DNA of 64,000 nt from Bifidobacterium tissieri (GCF_002259645.1 NZ_MWWV01000003.1:1-64000); one strand, 5' to 3'. Positions 52,488 through 62,580 are shown, numbered from the stretch's first letter. Made by a program: numbers and translations. The notes: generated by a model not told the origin, from the letters alone.

Positions 52488-55157
52488 ATGGAACAGAACT
52501 TCACAAGGATGGCGCAGGAGGCCATCGGAGATGCCATTCAGAGCGCTTCTGCAGCCGGCAATGCGCAGGTGGAGACCCTGCACCTGCTTGACGCGCTGCT
52601 GCGTCAGCAGAACGGCGTGGTGCCCGGACTCGTGCAGGCCGCCGGCGGCGACGTGCAGACGATCGGTGCCGCGACTCGCAACGCGCTGGTGAAACTGCCG
52701 AGCGCAAGCGGCTCGAGCACCTCGCAGCCGCAGGCCAGCCGTCAGCTGACCACGGCGATCGCCCAGGCCGAAAAGGAAATGAAGGAGATGGGCGACGAAT
52801 ACGTGTCGACCGAGCACCTGCTCATCGGCATCGCCGCATCCGCTCCGAACGAATCCGCTGAGATCCTGAAGAACGCCGGTGTGACGCCCGAGGCGCTGCG
52901 CAAGGCCGTGCCGTCGATCCGCGGCGGCCGCAAGGTCGACAGCCCGGATGCCGAAGGCAGCTACAAGGCGCTGGAGAAGTACTCCACCGACCTGACCGCC
53001 CGCGCCAAGGACGGCAAGCTCGACCCGGTGATCGGGCGTGATCAGGAGATCCGCCGTGTGATCCAGATCCTGAGCCGTCGTACCAAGAACAACCCGGTGC
53101 TGATCGGCGAGCCCGGCGTCGGCAAGACCGCCGTCGTCGAAGGACTGGCCCAGCGCATCGTGGCAGGTGACGTGCCCACCACGCTGCAGAACAAGAAGCT
53201 CATCAGCCTCGACATGGGCTCGATGGTGGCCGGCAGCAAGTACCGTGGCGAATTCGAGGAACGCCTGAAGGCAGTGCTCGACGAGATCAAGAACGCCGAC
53301 GGTCAGATCATCACGTTCATCGACGAGATCCACACGATCGTGGGTGCCGGCGCGGCCGAAGGCTCCATGGACGCGGGCAACATGCTCAAGCCTATGCTGG
53401 CCCGTGGCGAGCTTCGCCTGATCGGCGCGACCACGCTCGACGAATACCGCGAGAACATCGAGAAGGACCCCGCTCTGGAGCGCAGGTTCCAGCAGGTGTA
53501 CGTGGGCGAACCCAGCGTGGAGGACACGGTGGCGATCCTTCGTGGCCTCAAGCAGCGCTACGAGGCGCACCACAAGGTGACGATCGGTGACGACGCGCTC
53601 GTGGCCGCCGCCACATTGTCGAACCGCTACATCTCCGGACGTCAGCTCCCCGACAAGGCCATCGATCTGGTGGATGAGGCGGCTGCGCACCTGCGCATGG
53701 AGCTCGACTCGCAGCCCGAGGAGATCGATGAGCTGCAGCGCAAGGTCACGCGTCTCGAAATGGAGGAGATGCAGCTGAAGAAGGCCGAGGACCCCGCGTC
53801 CAAGGAGCGCCTGGGCAAGCTGCAGGCCGATCTGGCCGACACCCGCGAGAAGCTGAGCGGACTCAAGGCCCGTTGGGATGCGGAGAAGGCCGGTCACAAC
53901 AAGGTCGGTGATCTGCGCGCCCAGCTCGACGCCAAGCGCGTGGAGGCCGACAAGTTCACCCGCGAGGGCAACCTCGCCGAGGCGAGCCGCATCCTGTACG
54001 GCGAGATCCCTGCGATCCAGAAGCAGCTGTCCGCCGCCGAGAAGGCCGACGCCGAAGACACCGAGGCCGGCGACAACAAGCCCGAGCCGATGGTCCCCGA
54101 CCATGTGGACGCCGACTCCGTGGCCGAAATCGTCGCCGACTGGACCGGCATCCCCGTCGGCCGCCTGATGCAGGGCGAGAACGAGAAGCTCCTCCACATG
54201 GAGGATTACCTCGGCAAGCGTGTGATCGGCCAGAAGGAAGCCATCCAGGCCGTGTCCGACGCCGTGCGCCGTTCGCGTGCCGGCATCAGCGACCCGAACC
54301 GCCCGACCGGCTCGTTCCTGTTCCTCGGCCCCACCGGCGTGGGCAAGACCGAGCTTGCCAAGGCGCTCGCCGACTTCCTGTTCGACGATGAGAAGGCCAT
54401 GGTCCGCATCGACATGTCCGAGTACATGGAGAAGGCGTCCGTGAGCCGTCTGATCGGCGCGGCCCCGGGTTACGTGGGCTATGAGGAGGGCGGTCAGCTG
54501 ACCGAGGCCGTGCGTCGTCGTCCGTACTCGGTGGTGCTGTTCGATGAGGTCGAGAAGGCCAACCCCGAAGTGTTCGACGTGCTGCTGCAGGTGCTCGACG
54601 ACGGTCGTCTGACCGACGGTCAGGGCAGGACCGTGGACTTCAAGAACACGATCCTGATCATGACGTCGAACCTCGGCTCGCAGTTCCTGGTGTCGCAGGA
54701 TCTCGACGAGGACGCCAAGCGCAAGGCCGTGATGGACGCCGTGCACGCGAACTTCAAGCCGGAGTTCGTGAACCGTCTCGATGAGCTGGTGATCTTCCAT
54801 CCGCTCACCCGCGACGAGCTCGGCGGCATCGTGGACATTCAGGTCAAGCAGGTGGCGTCGCGCCTGACCGACCGCAGGATCACGCTCGACGTGACCGACG
54901 CCGCCCGCGAGTGGCTGGCCGATACCGGCTACGATCCGGCGTACGGTGCCCGTCCGCTGCGTCGTCTGGTGCAGACCGAGGTCGGCGACCAGCTGGCCCG
55001 TATGCTGCTCGGCGGCAAGGTGCACGATGGCGACACCGTGCTGGTGGACCAGACCGGCGGTGAGCACCTTGAGCTCACGGCCATGCCGGAGGATCCGCTG
55101 GCCGGCCATGCCGAGGACGACCCCGACGTGAGCGTCGACCACATCGAGGCCGACTGA
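52488..55157 (+). CDS. clpB: Chaperone ClpB (protein disaggregase)
   Basis: 889 residues, normal for ClpB. The N domain (1-145) is followed by AAA module 1 with Walker [14 protein letters not shown] near 206 and Walker [14 protein letters not shown]. The coiled-coil middle domain (about 405-535) and AAA module 2, with [14 protein letters not shown] near 613 and [12 protein letters not shown], complete the motor. A C-terminal acidic tail ([13 protein letters not shown]) extends past the family end. It rescues aggregated proteins with DnaK. The ATG at 52488 follows GGAGGG. Heat-shock control through HspR is supported by the operator upstream. Confidence 0.97.
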   Translation: MEQNFTRMAQEAIGDAIQSASAAGNAQVETLHLLDALLRQQNGVVPGLVQAAGGDVQTIGAATRNALVKLPSASGSSTSQPQASRQLTTAIAQAEKEMKEMGDEYVSTEHLLIGIAASAPNESAEILKNAGVTPEALRKAVPSIRGGRKVDSPDAEGSYKALEKYSTDLTARAKDGKLDPVIGRDQEIRRVIQILSRRTKNNPVLIGEPGVGKTAVVEGLAQRIVAGDVPTTLQNKKLISLDMGSMVAGSKYRGEFEERLKAVLDEIKNADGQIITFIDEIHTIVGAGAAEGSMDAGNMLKPMLARGELRLIGATTLDEYRENIEKDPALERRFQQVYVGEPSVEDTVAILRGLKQRYEAHHKVTIGDDALVAAATLSNRYISGRQLPDKAIDLVDEAAAHLRMELDSQPEEIDELQRKVTRLEMEEMQLKKAEDPASKERLGKLQADLADTREKLSGLKARWDAEKAGHNKVGDLRAQLDAKRVEADKFTREGNLAEASRILYGEIPAIQKQLSAAEKADAEDTEAGDNKPEPMVPDHVDADSVAEIVADWTGIPVGRLMQGENEKLLHMEDYLGKRVIGQKEAIQAVSDAVRRSRAGISDPNRPTGSFLFLGPTGVGKTELAKALADFLFDDEKAMVRIDMSEYMEKASVSRLIGAAPGYVGYEEGGQLTEAVRRRPYSVVLFDEVEKANPEVFDVLLQVLDDGRLTDGQGRTVDFKNTILIMTSNLGSQFLVSQDLDEDAKRKAVMDAVHANFKPEFVNRLDELVIFHPLTRDELGGIVDIQVKQVASRLTDRRITLDVTDAAREWLADTGYDPAYGARPLRRLVQTEVGDQLARMLLGGKVHDGDTVLVDQTGGEHLELTAMPEDPLAGHAEDDPDVSVDHIEAD

Positions 55158-55215
55158 TTCGGTCCGGACGCGTTCCGTAGCCGTCCGCAACGGTTCCGTC
55201 TCATGCGCATATAGG

Positions 55216-55254
55216 CGATGGGCCGGGTTTCCCGTAGAGGGGCCCGGCCCATCG
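55216..55254 (+). terminator. clpB terminator-like hairpin
   Basis: CGATGGGCCGGG pairs with CCCGGCCCATCG across a 15-base loop; a short T run (GTCGTTT) follows. Confidence 0.7.
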
Positions 55255-55689
55255 TCGTTTCCGAGGGTTCTCGAATCGACATGACCGCAATGAGAGCGAT
55301 CACGTCATAAGGGGGTATCGTTATGTGCTATACCCCCGTTATGGGAAAAGTGTCAGACTGGTGTAGTTTATGCATCCGATCTACGTATGTTGTGGTGATG
55401 TGATACGCCACACAATATGTTTGAATATGTTCGTTTGTTGCCAAAACATGCCATAACATCGTTGATATATCAACGATTTGGGCGTGTCGCGGTCATCGGT
55501 GATCCGGGAGTGTTGATTTTCAAGCCTTTTCTTGGTTTTTCCCTAGGATTTTCCTATATGTAACCTCAGCGGTCGCCTTGCAATGTCTCGTTAGGGGGTG
55601 TAAGGGTAGTACTAGATGGTGCACAAGGCTGTGTGCTTCCCATCAGTGATATTGCAAAGACGATGATGTTTATTGGAGGTTTCGCGATC
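55255..55689 (+). promoter_or_regulatory. AT-rich surface-protein promoter region with 20-bp perfect palindrome
   Basis: ATCGTTGATATATCAACGAT (55458-55477) is a perfect palindrome, a good candidate operator. GGGGGTAT and ATACCCCC (55311-55346 region) form another stem. The low GC relative to neighbours and presence of TATATG-type words fit a complex promoter. No gene is supportable in this stretch. Confidence 0.5.
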
Positions 55690-58410
55690 ATGCGAAATTG
55701 GAAGAAGAAGACGCTCGGAGGCGTGCTTGCCGCAGCGATGCTGGTGAGCCTTGTCCCCGCTACGAGCGCGTTGGCGGCCGATGATACCGCCAAGACGACT
55801 GACTCGCAAAGTCAGCCCGCTACAAGCTGCAGTGTGAATTTCCGCGTCAATGGCTATGTTGTTCAGGCCGGCACCGGCGTCGGCAACCTGACCTGCGACT
55901 CCACCATCGCCCAAGCCGTGGCTGCGGTCAAGGGCTCGTTCAACGTTCCGTCCGGCAAGGTCATCTCCGGCTGGACGCTCAACGGCGCGAAGATCAACAC
56001 CGGAGCCAAGCTCAGCGAACCCGAGTTCGCCACCAATGCCGAGGGGCTGCCCGGCGGCGCCATCCTTGACGCCGTGCTCAAGGACGCCCCCCAGCCGGCC
56101 AAGACCTTCGTCGTCACCGTGCACGCCAACGGCGGAACCTTCCAGTCCGGTGCCGACAAGGGCCATCAGGGCGACACGTCCTTCACCGTGACCAACGGCT
56201 CCAAGTTCGTGAGCAAGCTGCCGAAGGTCTCGCGTCTTGATCATGAGTTCGTCGGCTGGACGTACGACAAGGCCGGCAGGAGCAAGGTGCTCGACTCCGA
56301 CTTCATCTCCGCCAACACCGAGGTGTACGCCCAGTGGAAGGCCATTGACGTCGATCCGGGTGCCAGCGTGAAGACCTTCACCCTGACCGTGTCCACCAAC
56401 GGCGGCGCGATCCAGGGCGGCGAGTTCGCAGGCCAGTCCGGTGACGTGCAGACCACCGTCGGCCAGAACGAAAAGGTGCTGTCCGTGGTGCCCACCGTTG
56501 TGCGTGACGGCTACGACTTCGTCGGCTGGTCCTACGATCAGGCCGGCCAGTCCAAGGTGATCGCCAACGATTTCATCTCCGCGAACACCCACGTGTACGC
56601 CCAGTGGTCCAAGATCAAGACCTTCCGCGTGATCGTCCACTCGAACGGCGGCACCTTCCAGTCCGGCAACGAGCAGGGCAACGTCGGCGACGACTCCATC
56701 GAGGTTGCCAACGGCAGCACCTTCGTCGGCAAGCTGCCGAAGGTCTCACGTCTCGATCATGAGTTCGTCGGCTGGACGTACGACAAGGCCGGCAAGAGCA
56801 AGGTGCTCGACTCCGACTTCATCTCCGCCAACACCGAGGTGTACGCCCAGTGGAAGGCCATTGACGTTGACCCCGGCGCCAGCGTGAAGACCTTCACCCT
56901 CACCGTGCACACCAACGCCGGCACGATCAAGGGCGGCGAGTTCGACGGCCAGACCGGCGACATCATGACCACCGTCGGCCAGAACGAGAAGGTCGTCTCC
57001 GTGGCTCCGTCCGTGGCCCGCCTCGACTATGTGTTCACCGGCTGGTCCTACGATCAGGCCGGCAACTCCCCGGTCATCGACGCTGATTTCATCTCCGCCG
57101 ACACCGAGATCTGGGCGCAGTGGAAGGCTGTTGACGTCGATCCGGACGCCAGTGTGAAGACCTTCACCCTGACCGTGTCCACCAACGGCGGCACGATCCA
57201 GGGCGGCGAGTTCGACGGCCAGACCGGCGACGTGCAGACCACCGTCGGCCAGAATCAGACAGTGCTGTCCGTCGTGCCGACCGTCGTCCGCGACGGCTAC
57301 GTCTTCAAGGGCTGGAGCACCGACAAGGACGGCAAGTCCATTGTCGCCGCCACCGACGTCATCTCCGCCGACACCCAGGTGTACGCCCAGTGGACCAAGC
57401 AGCCCGTGCGCTACACCGTGGTCTACAGCACCAACGGTGGCAACATCAATGGCGAGGTCGGTGACTTCCAGCTTCAGGTGAAGAAGGACGAGACTCTGCT
57501 CGACAAGCTGCCGACCGCCGACACGCTCAAGCGCGACGGATTCACCCTCAAGGGCTGGACCTACGCCGAGACCGGCACCAAGCTGGACGGCAACGCCGTC
57601 ACGGAGACCGACAAGGTCACCGGCGACCTCTACAAGGTCGTGGCCCGTTGGGAGCCGACCGACGTGGATCCGGGCATGCAGGTGGAGCAGTTCAATGTGG
57701 TGTACAACACCAATGGCGGCAACATCAACGGTGAGGCCGGTGACTTCTCCGTCCAGGTCGCCAAGGGCGACACCATCCTCGACAAGCTGCCGACCGCCGA
57801 CACGCTCAAGCGCGACGGCTACGTGCTCAAGGGCTGGGTCTACGCCGAGACCGGCACCAAGCTGGACGGCGACTCCGTGCAGGCATCCGACACCGCAAGC
57901 ACCGACGTCTACAAGCTGCTCGCCCGTTGGGAGCCGACCGATGTGGATCCGGGCATGCAGGTGGAGCAGTTCAATGTGGTGTACAACACCAATGGTGGCA
58001 ACATCAACGGTGAGGTCGGTGACTTCTCCGTGCAGCTCGGCAAGGGTGAGACCATCCTCGACAAGCTGCCCGACGCCAACACCCTGGTCCGTGACGGCTA
58101 CAAGCTCAAGGGCTGGGTCTACGCCGAGACCGGCACCGACAAGGACGGCAAGGCCCTGACCAAGACCGACGTCGTGGACGGCAACGTGTACAAGCTCGTC
58201 GCCCAGTGGACCAAGGTCGTTCCGGCCTCCACCCTGACCCCGGCCCAGAAGGCCGAGAACAAGACGGACTCCACCAAAAAGAAGGTCGAGACCACCAAGA
58301 AGGCCGAGGCCAAGAAGAAGCTGGCTACGACCGGTGCCGCCGTCGGTGGCGTGGCCGTTGTGGTGGTGCTCCTCGCTGCCGCTGGCCTTGCTCTGCGCAA
58401 GCGCGCCTGA
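55690..58410 (+). CDS. Cell-surface protein with eight InlB/Flg_new-type repeats and LATTG motif
   Basis: 906 residues. Signal peptide MRNWKKKTLGGVLAAAMLV with cleavage near ALAADD. After a Cys-containing N-terminal domain (35-130) come eight copies of an 80-90 residue repeat opening with VSTNGG, VHANGG or VYNTNGGNING and closing with FVGWTYD or GWVYAETGT and YAQW or ARW. This is the Listeria-Bacteroides repeat. Units 1 and 3 and units 7 and 8 are nearly identical at DNA level. The C-terminus is a Lys/Glu/Thr-rich spacer, LATTG, a hydrophobic helix and RKRA, a sortase signal with Ala instead of Pro. Probably an adhesin. The ATG at 55690 follows GGAGG at 11 bases; ATG 55666 is an alternative. 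Confidence 0.88.
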   Translation: MRNWKKKTLGGVLAAAMLVSLVPATSALAADDTAKTTDSQSQPATSCSVNFRVNGYVVQAGTGVGNLTCDSTIAQAVAAVKGSFNVPSGKVISGWTLNGAKINTGAKLSEPEFATNAEGLPGGAILDAVLKDAPQPAKTFVVTVHANGGTFQSGADKGHQGDTSFTVTNGSKFVSKLPKVSRLDHEFVGWTYDKAGRSKVLDSDFISANTEVYAQWKAIDVDPGASVKTFTLTVSTNGGAIQGGEFAGQSGDVQTTVGQNEKVLSVVPTVVRDGYDFVGWSYDQAGQSKVIANDFISANTHVYAQWSKIKTFRVIVHSNGGTFQSGNEQGNVGDDSIEVANGSTFVGKLPKVSRLDHEFVGWTYDKAGKSKVLDSDFISANTEVYAQWKAIDVDPGASVKTFTLTVHTNAGTIKGGEFDGQTGDIMTTVGQNEKVVSVAPSVARLDYVFTGWSYDQAGNSPVIDADFISADTEIWAQWKAVDVDPDASVKTFTLTVSTNGGTIQGGEFDGQTGDVQTTVGQNQTVLSVVPTVVRDGYVFKGWSTDKDGKSIVAATDVISADTQVYAQWTKQPVRYTVVYSTNGGNINGEVGDFQLQVKKDETLLDKLPTADTLKRDGFTLKGWTYAETGTKLDGNAVTETDKVTGDLYKVVARWEPTDVDPGMQVEQFNVVYNTNGGNINGEAGDFSVQVAKGDTILDKLPTADTLKRDGYVLKGWVYAETGTKLDGDSVQASDTASTDVYKLLARWEPTDVDPGMQVEQFNVVYNTNGGNINGEVGDFSVQLGKGETILDKLPDANTLVRDGYKLKGWVYAETGTDKDGKALTKTDVVDGNVYKLVAQWTKVVPASTLTPAQKAENKTDSTKKKVETTKKAEAKKKLATTGAAVGGVAVVVVLLAAAGLALRKRA

Positions 58411-58508
58411 GTGCGCTGCGAGCGTCAACCCCGTCGATGACGGTGGCGTGCGGTTCACCTCCCTGACCGCCTCCGTCATCGGGGGTATGCGGCGGGTATA
58501 GTGGTCCG

Positions 58509-58616
58509 CGGCGGTTTCGACCGCCCACTTGCAAGTGACGACGGGCCACTGCTCCTCCTCGCGTGACCCGTCACGGTCCCGCGTCTCGTTTCGACGAGGC
58601 GCGGGACTTTTTCGTC
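58509..58616 (+). ncRNA. Candidate structured small RNA, about 105 nt
   Basis: TATAGT (58497-58502) would start a transcript near 58509. Four adjacent stems follow: GGCGGT-TTCG-ACCGCC, CACTTGCAAGTG, GACGGG...CCCGTC and the terminator GTCCCGCGTCTCG-TTTCGA-CGAGGCGCGGGAC with TTTTT. There is no ribosome site or open frame. It is not 4.5S, 6S or tmRNA by signature. The final hairpin could instead be just the terminator of the surface-protein gene. Confidence 0.4.
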
Positions 58617-58711
58617 ATGGCTGTTCGTCATGTTTTCCTGCGGCGTTTCCCGCGCGGTTTTCCGCAGTGTTCTCCACAGTCCCGGGATAAGGCTGGGGAT
58701 AAGGTGGGAGC

Positions 58712-59449
58712 ATGAGTGAACAGAATTCCGCGGGATTCCGCAAGACCGGCACTCCCGACGTGCGCGACGACAAGCCCGCCGCAGACGCATTCGGATTGGC
58801 CGACGATTTCTTCGACGCCAAGGATCTGCTGCGTCGCATGCTGGAAAAGGAAGTGTCCGACAAACCGTTCAGTGAGCTGACCTCCGTGGCGCTTGATCAT
58901 CAGGGCAACGGGCTCATCGGCCACACGCTGCTCGATACGCTCGAGGAGCAGGGCTACGGCCTCGACGACTTCGACGCCGTGGGCGCGCTCACCGCCGCTG
59001 CGGTACCGCTGGCCTGCGCGATGGTCGCCGCCGCCGCGTCCCGCGGTCAGGATCTCGACGCATTCGTAATGGACTTCGTCTACCCGGGCGTCAAGGGACC
59101 GAGCATCAAGGGCAAGCGCGTGATCCTGCTCGATTCATGGCTGAGCGAGAAGTCCTACGTGCAGACGTCGTCGCTGGTGACCCTGCGCAACGGCAACGAA
59201 CTGAGTCTTGATTTCGGCATCGTGGAGCATGAAGGTGCCATGATCCTCGCCGTCGCTTCGCTGATCGGCGGTGTGGACATGACCGAACCGAAGATCGACG
59301 TGATCAATCCGGTGACCGGCGAGGAGAGCGAACTGCCGTTCATCGAGGTGTTCAAGGAGAGCGAACTGCGCGATCACGTACCGGCCGCTCCCACCGATCA
59401 GTCCGATGGCACTGACAACGCCGACCCCGAGGAGACCGCCGAGGCATGA
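58712..59449 (+). CDS. Phosphoribosyltransferase-like protein, degenerate active loop
   Basis: 245 residues. The middle shows a type-I PRTase fold related to orotate PRTase (DAVGALTAAAVPLACAMVAAAASRG, then KGPSIKGKRVILLDSW). In active enzymes the PRPP loop reads roughly VVDDVxTTG; here it is LLDSWLSEKS, so one acidic residue and the TTG are missing. It may be a regulator or have lost the activity. No membrane segment; the C-terminus is acidic (DNADPEETAEA). The ATG at 58712 follows GGGAG. Its stop overlaps the methyltransferase start (ATGA), so the two are translationally coupled. Confidence 0.7.
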   Translation: MSEQNSAGFRKTGTPDVRDDKPAADAFGLADDFFDAKDLLRRMLEKEVSDKPFSELTSVALDHQGNGLIGHTLLDTLEEQGYGLDDFDAVGALTAAAVPLACAMVAAAASRGQDLDAFVMDFVYPGVKGPSIKGKRVILLDSWLSEKSYVQTSSLVTLRNGNELSLDFGIVEHEGAMILAVASLIGGVDMTEPKIDVINPVTGEESELPFIEVFKESELRDHVPAAPTDQSDGTDNADPEETAEA

Positions 59450-60264
59450 GGGAGCCCAACCCGATCACCAAGGCGGCCATGGAATCCGGCGAACCGACCT
59501 TCCGCGAAGTGGGCGTGGGGCCATGGGCGGAAACGCATCCCGACCGTCCCCGTCCCGACGATCTCGGCGATCCGGCCAACTATGATCCGCGCTACGACAC
59601 CGAACTGCTGAACAACGGCGACCGTCGTAACGTGCTCGACCGCTATCGTTACTGGAGCGTGCCCGCCATCAAGGCCGATCTGGACGCGCGCGGACGCCAT
59701 CCGTTCGAAGTGGCCATCGAAAACTGGACACACGACTTCAACATCGGATCGATGGTCCGTACCGCCAACGCGTTCGCCGCCGCCCGCGTGCACATCGTGG
59801 GACCGCATAAGTGGAACCGCAAGGGCGCGCTGATGACCGAGCTCTACCAGCACATCGAACATCACCCCACCATCGCCGATCTGGTGGCCGACTGGCATCG
59901 TCGCATCGCCGCAGCCGTCGCCGCGGCCGAACACAACGCCGCCGAGGCCGCCCGTCGATCCGACTATCAGGGCACCGCGTACTGGCAGTCCGAAGTCGAC
60001 GATCTCAACGCCGCCCGCATCATCGCCATGGATATCATCCCCGGTGCGGTGCCAATGGAAACCTACCGGTTCCCGAAGCACTGCCTGCTGCTGTTCGGCG
60101 CGGAAGGTCCTGGGCTGAGCGAGAAGGCGCTCGAACTGGCCGACGATGTGGTGTACATCTCCCAGTTCGGATCCGTACGATCCATCAACGCCGGTGCGGC
60201 GGCGGCGGTATCCATGCATGCGTGGATCGCCCAGCACGCGCGTATCGCCACGAACGCCGCATAA
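59446..60264 (+). CDS. TrmH/SpoU-family RNA 2'-O-methyltransferase
   Basis: 272 residues with a SPOUT knot. Motif 1 is NWTHDFNIGSMVRTANAF, motif 2 LFGAEGPGLS and motif 3 VRSINAGAAAAVSMHAW; the SAM-binding knot is complete. The 80-residue N-terminal part is unlike the L30e-like domain of 23S G2251 enzymes, so the target nucleotide (tRNA or rRNA) is uncertain. A 30-residue Ala/Glu insertion follows the first strand. Coupled to the upstream PRTase-like gene by ATGA overlap. Confidence 0.9.
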   Translation: MREPNPITKAAMESGEPTFREVGVGPWAETHPDRPRPDDLGDPANYDPRYDTELLNNGDRRNVLDRYRYWSVPAIKADLDARGRHPFEVAIENWTHDFNIGSMVRTANAFAAARVHIVGPHKWNRKGALMTELYQHIEHHPTIADLVADWHRRIAAAVAAAEHNAAEAARRSDYQGTAYWQSEVDDLNAARIIAMDIIPGAVPMETYRFPKHCLLLFGAEGPGLSEKALELADDVVYISQFGSVRSINAGAAAAVSMHAWIAQHARIATNAA

Positions 60265-60329
60265 GCGGCCGAACGCCGATCCCGGTCCGTCGCATTGCCA
60301 CGACGGGCCGGAATCATTCCTGTGGCGGA

Positions 60330-60358
60330 TTGCATCGAAGGGGGTGAACGGGTAGGTT
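60330..60358 (+). promoter_or_regulatory. Leaderless promoter of the ABC exporter operon
   Basis: TTGCAT (60330-60335), 17-bp spacer, TAGGTT (60353-60358), six bases to the ATG at 60365. Confidence 0.62.
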
Positions 60359-60364
60359 GGAATC

Positions 60365-61375
60365 ATGTTAGAGATAGAGAAGCTTTCCAAGGCGTTCAGG
60401 GGGAAGAAGGCCGTGGATCAGATCTCCTTCACCGCGAAGAACGGCCGTGTCACCGGATTCCTCGGACCCAACGGTGCCGGCAAATCCACCACCATGAAGG
60501 CCATGCTCGGCCTGATCCATCCCGACTCCGGCCGGGCGCTCATCGACGGCCGGTCATACAGCAAATTGTCATCACCCATGCGTGCGGTCGGTGCGGTATT
60601 CGACGCCCGGTCCGCGCACAAGAGCATCAGCGCCTACGCGCATCTACGATCCCTCGCCCTGACCAACGGCATTCCCAAGGCCCGCGTGGACGAAGTGATC
60701 AGCATCACCGGCATCGACAGCGTAAAGAAGCGCAAGGCCGGCAGCTACTCACTGGGCATGAGCCAACGGCTGTCCATCGCCGCCGCACTGCTCGGCGACC
60801 CATACAATCTCATCCTTGACGAACCGATCAACGGCCTCGACCCGGAAGGTGTCAAATGGGTGCGCGAACTCTGCCGCTACTACGCCGCCCAAGGACGTGC
60901 CGTGCTGCTCAGCTCGCATCTGATGAGTGAGGTGGCGCTGACCGCCGACGATCTGGTGATCATCGGACAGGGACGCATCCTGCAGCAGGTCAGCGTCGCC
61001 GACTTCGTCCGACAGCATTCCGGCCACGGCATCCGCATCGTCACGCCTGATCCCGAACGCGTGCGCAACGTCCTGACGGCGACGGTGCCTGGAACGCGTG
61101 TGGAACTCGTCGAACGCAAGGAAAGCGATCCGCCGAGCGGGTACGCGGTCCGTGTGACCGGAGTGCCATTGGAGACGGTCGCGCAGACGCTTGCCCATAC
61201 GCAGACCGTGGTCTATCAGTTCGTGCAGGAACGAGGATCGCTTGAGGACGCGTATATGGAACTCACGCACGCGAGTGCCGAATACCGGTCGACGCTGCCG
61301 GGACAGGCCGCGCAATCGACAACGACGAATGACGGCGCGAACGATGATCATCGTGAACGGGGGAGGGGAATCTGA
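60365..61375 (+). CDS. ABC transporter ATP-binding protein (ABC-2 type exporter)
   Basis: 336 residues. Walker A GPNGAGKST near residue 38, the Q-loop region has AVFDARSAHKSI (Asp instead of Gln), the signature SLGMSQRLSIAAALLG, Walker B LILDEPINGLDPEG, and the H-loop SSHLMSEV. The C-terminal 100 residues form a DUF4162-like extension found in drug/antibiotic exporters. It drives the permease encoded next. The stop overlaps the permease ATG by one base (TGATG). Transport substrate unknown; bacitracin- or lantibiotic-immunity-like ABC systems have this layout. Confidence 0.9.
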   Translation: MLEIEKLSKAFRGKKAVDQISFTAKNGRVTGFLGPNGAGKSTTMKAMLGLIHPDSGRALIDGRSYSKLSSPMRAVGAVFDARSAHKSISAYAHLRSLALTNGIPKARVDEVISITGIDSVKKRKAGSYSLGMSQRLSIAAALLGDPYNLILDEPINGLDPEGVKWVRELCRYYAAQGRAVLLSSHLMSEVALTADDLVIIGQGRILQQVSVADFVRQHSGHGIRIVTPDPERVRNVLTATVPGTRVELVERKESDPPSGYAVRVTGVPLETVAQTLAHTQTVVYQFVQERGSLEDAYMELTHASAEYRSTLPGQAAQSTTTNDGANDDHRERGRGI

Positions 61376-62496
61376 TGGCTGCACCACGACGAGGACGGCA
61401 CTCACGGCCGGTTGAGCCGGAATCGGTTGAGCCGATCGCATCCGTTGGGATGCCGAATCCGACCGGGATGACGAATCCGATTAGAACGGTCGGTACGAAC
61501 GGACCTGTTGCTTCAGCGCAGCCGCCGACACCGCCCCAGCGGCGATCCGGAGCTCGGCGATCCGGAGCCCAGCCGTCCCGAACCGAGTCCCGCAGACGTC
61601 CGCGCGCACGTCGCACCCAACCCAGCCGCGTGCCCAACGGTCGTCTGAGCCTGTGGGGCTGCATCCGCGGCGAATTCGTCCGACTCTTCGCGCTCGCCTC
61701 CACCTACTGGCTGCTGGGCATCACCCTCGTACTGCTGCCCGCGGGCGCGGCCATGAACGCGTGGACCATACACTGGTCGATGGGCGTGGATCCCCAGACC
61801 GCCAAACCGCTCGACACCCCCAATCCGGTCGACGTGGTGGACCTGTGGATCTCCGTCTCCGGCTTCGTATCCACCGTGGCCATCGTGACCGGCATCTTCG
61901 GCGTTCTCGCCATCACCTCGGAATACTCGACCAAATCCATTCAGGCCACGCTCACCGCCAATCCGAAACGCCTGACCATGATCACGGCCAAGATCATCGC
62001 CGTATCGGTGACCGTATTCATCGTGGCGCTCGCCGGACTGATGATCTCATGGGCGGTCGTGTCGATCATGTCGAACGACTGGTCGATTACGCAGCTGTCC
62101 GGCCGCGAATGGCGTTTGCCGTGGGTCTCGCTGTTCGGCGGTGCCGCGGTTCTGGTGCTCATGGCGCTGATGGCGTTCGGCGTGGGCGCGATCTGTCGCA
62201 GCACGCCCGGCGCGCTGTTCGGCTACATCGCCATCCTGACGATTCTGCCGAACATCCTGACGATCGTGTCGGTCATGGCCAAGGAATTCAAGTGGGTGGG
62301 CACCGTCGCCGCGTTCATGCCCGGCAGCAGCATCGACCGGTTCCTGCAGATGAACGCCACATCGCCAACCCTGAGCGCCGTCAGCTACGACTACTTCGTG
62401 CCCAACTGGTGGCAGAGTCTCCTCGTGCTCGTGGGCTGGACCATGGTGTCCGTCGTCATCGGCGCCCTCGTCGTCAGGCGCGCCGACATCAAGTAG
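61375..62496 (+). CDS. ABC-2 type transporter permease
   Basis: 373 residues. The first 95 are a disordered Arg/Pro/Ser-rich cytoplasmic extension; GEFVRLFALASTYWLLGITLVLL begins the membrane domain with about six helices (for example VSTVAIVTGIFGVLAI and SLLVLVGWTMVSVVIGALVV). EYSTKSIQATLTANPKR is a typical cytoplasmic coupling stretch of ABC-2 permeases. Forms the exporter with the preceding ATPase, from which it starts with one-base overlap. The Arg-rich extension is unusual. Confidence 0.86.
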   Translation: MAAPRRGRHSRPVEPESVEPIASVGMPNPTGMTNPIRTVGTNGPVASAQPPTPPQRRSGARRSGAQPSRTESRRRPRARRTQPSRVPNGRLSLWGCIRGEFVRLFALASTYWLLGITLVLLPAGAAMNAWTIHWSMGVDPQTAKPLDTPNPVDVVDLWISVSGFVSTVAIVTGIFGVLAITSEYSTKSIQATLTANPKRLTMITAKIIAVSVTVFIVALAGLMISWAVVSIMSNDWSITQLSGREWRLPWVSLFGGAAVLVLMALMAFGVGAICRSTPGALFGYIAILTILPNILTIVSVMAKEFKWVGTVAAFMPGSSIDRFLQMNATSPTLSAVSYDYFVPNWWQSLLVLVGWTMVSVVIGALVVRRADIK

Positions 62497-62518
62497 GCGC
62501 GGAAGGCGCGGAAGGTAC

Positions 62519-62580
62519 GGAAGGCTCGGTGTTCCGATATGGTTCCGAACCGGCTTGACAACGTTCGGAACATGCCTTCC
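62519..62580 (+). terminator. Nested stem-loop after the ABC operon
   Basis: GGAAGGC (62519-62525) pairs with GCCTTCC (62574-62580), enclosing GTTCCGAA/TTCGGAAC (62542-62571 region). No T-tract. Repeats of GGAAGGYRCGG precede it. Confidence 0.45.
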
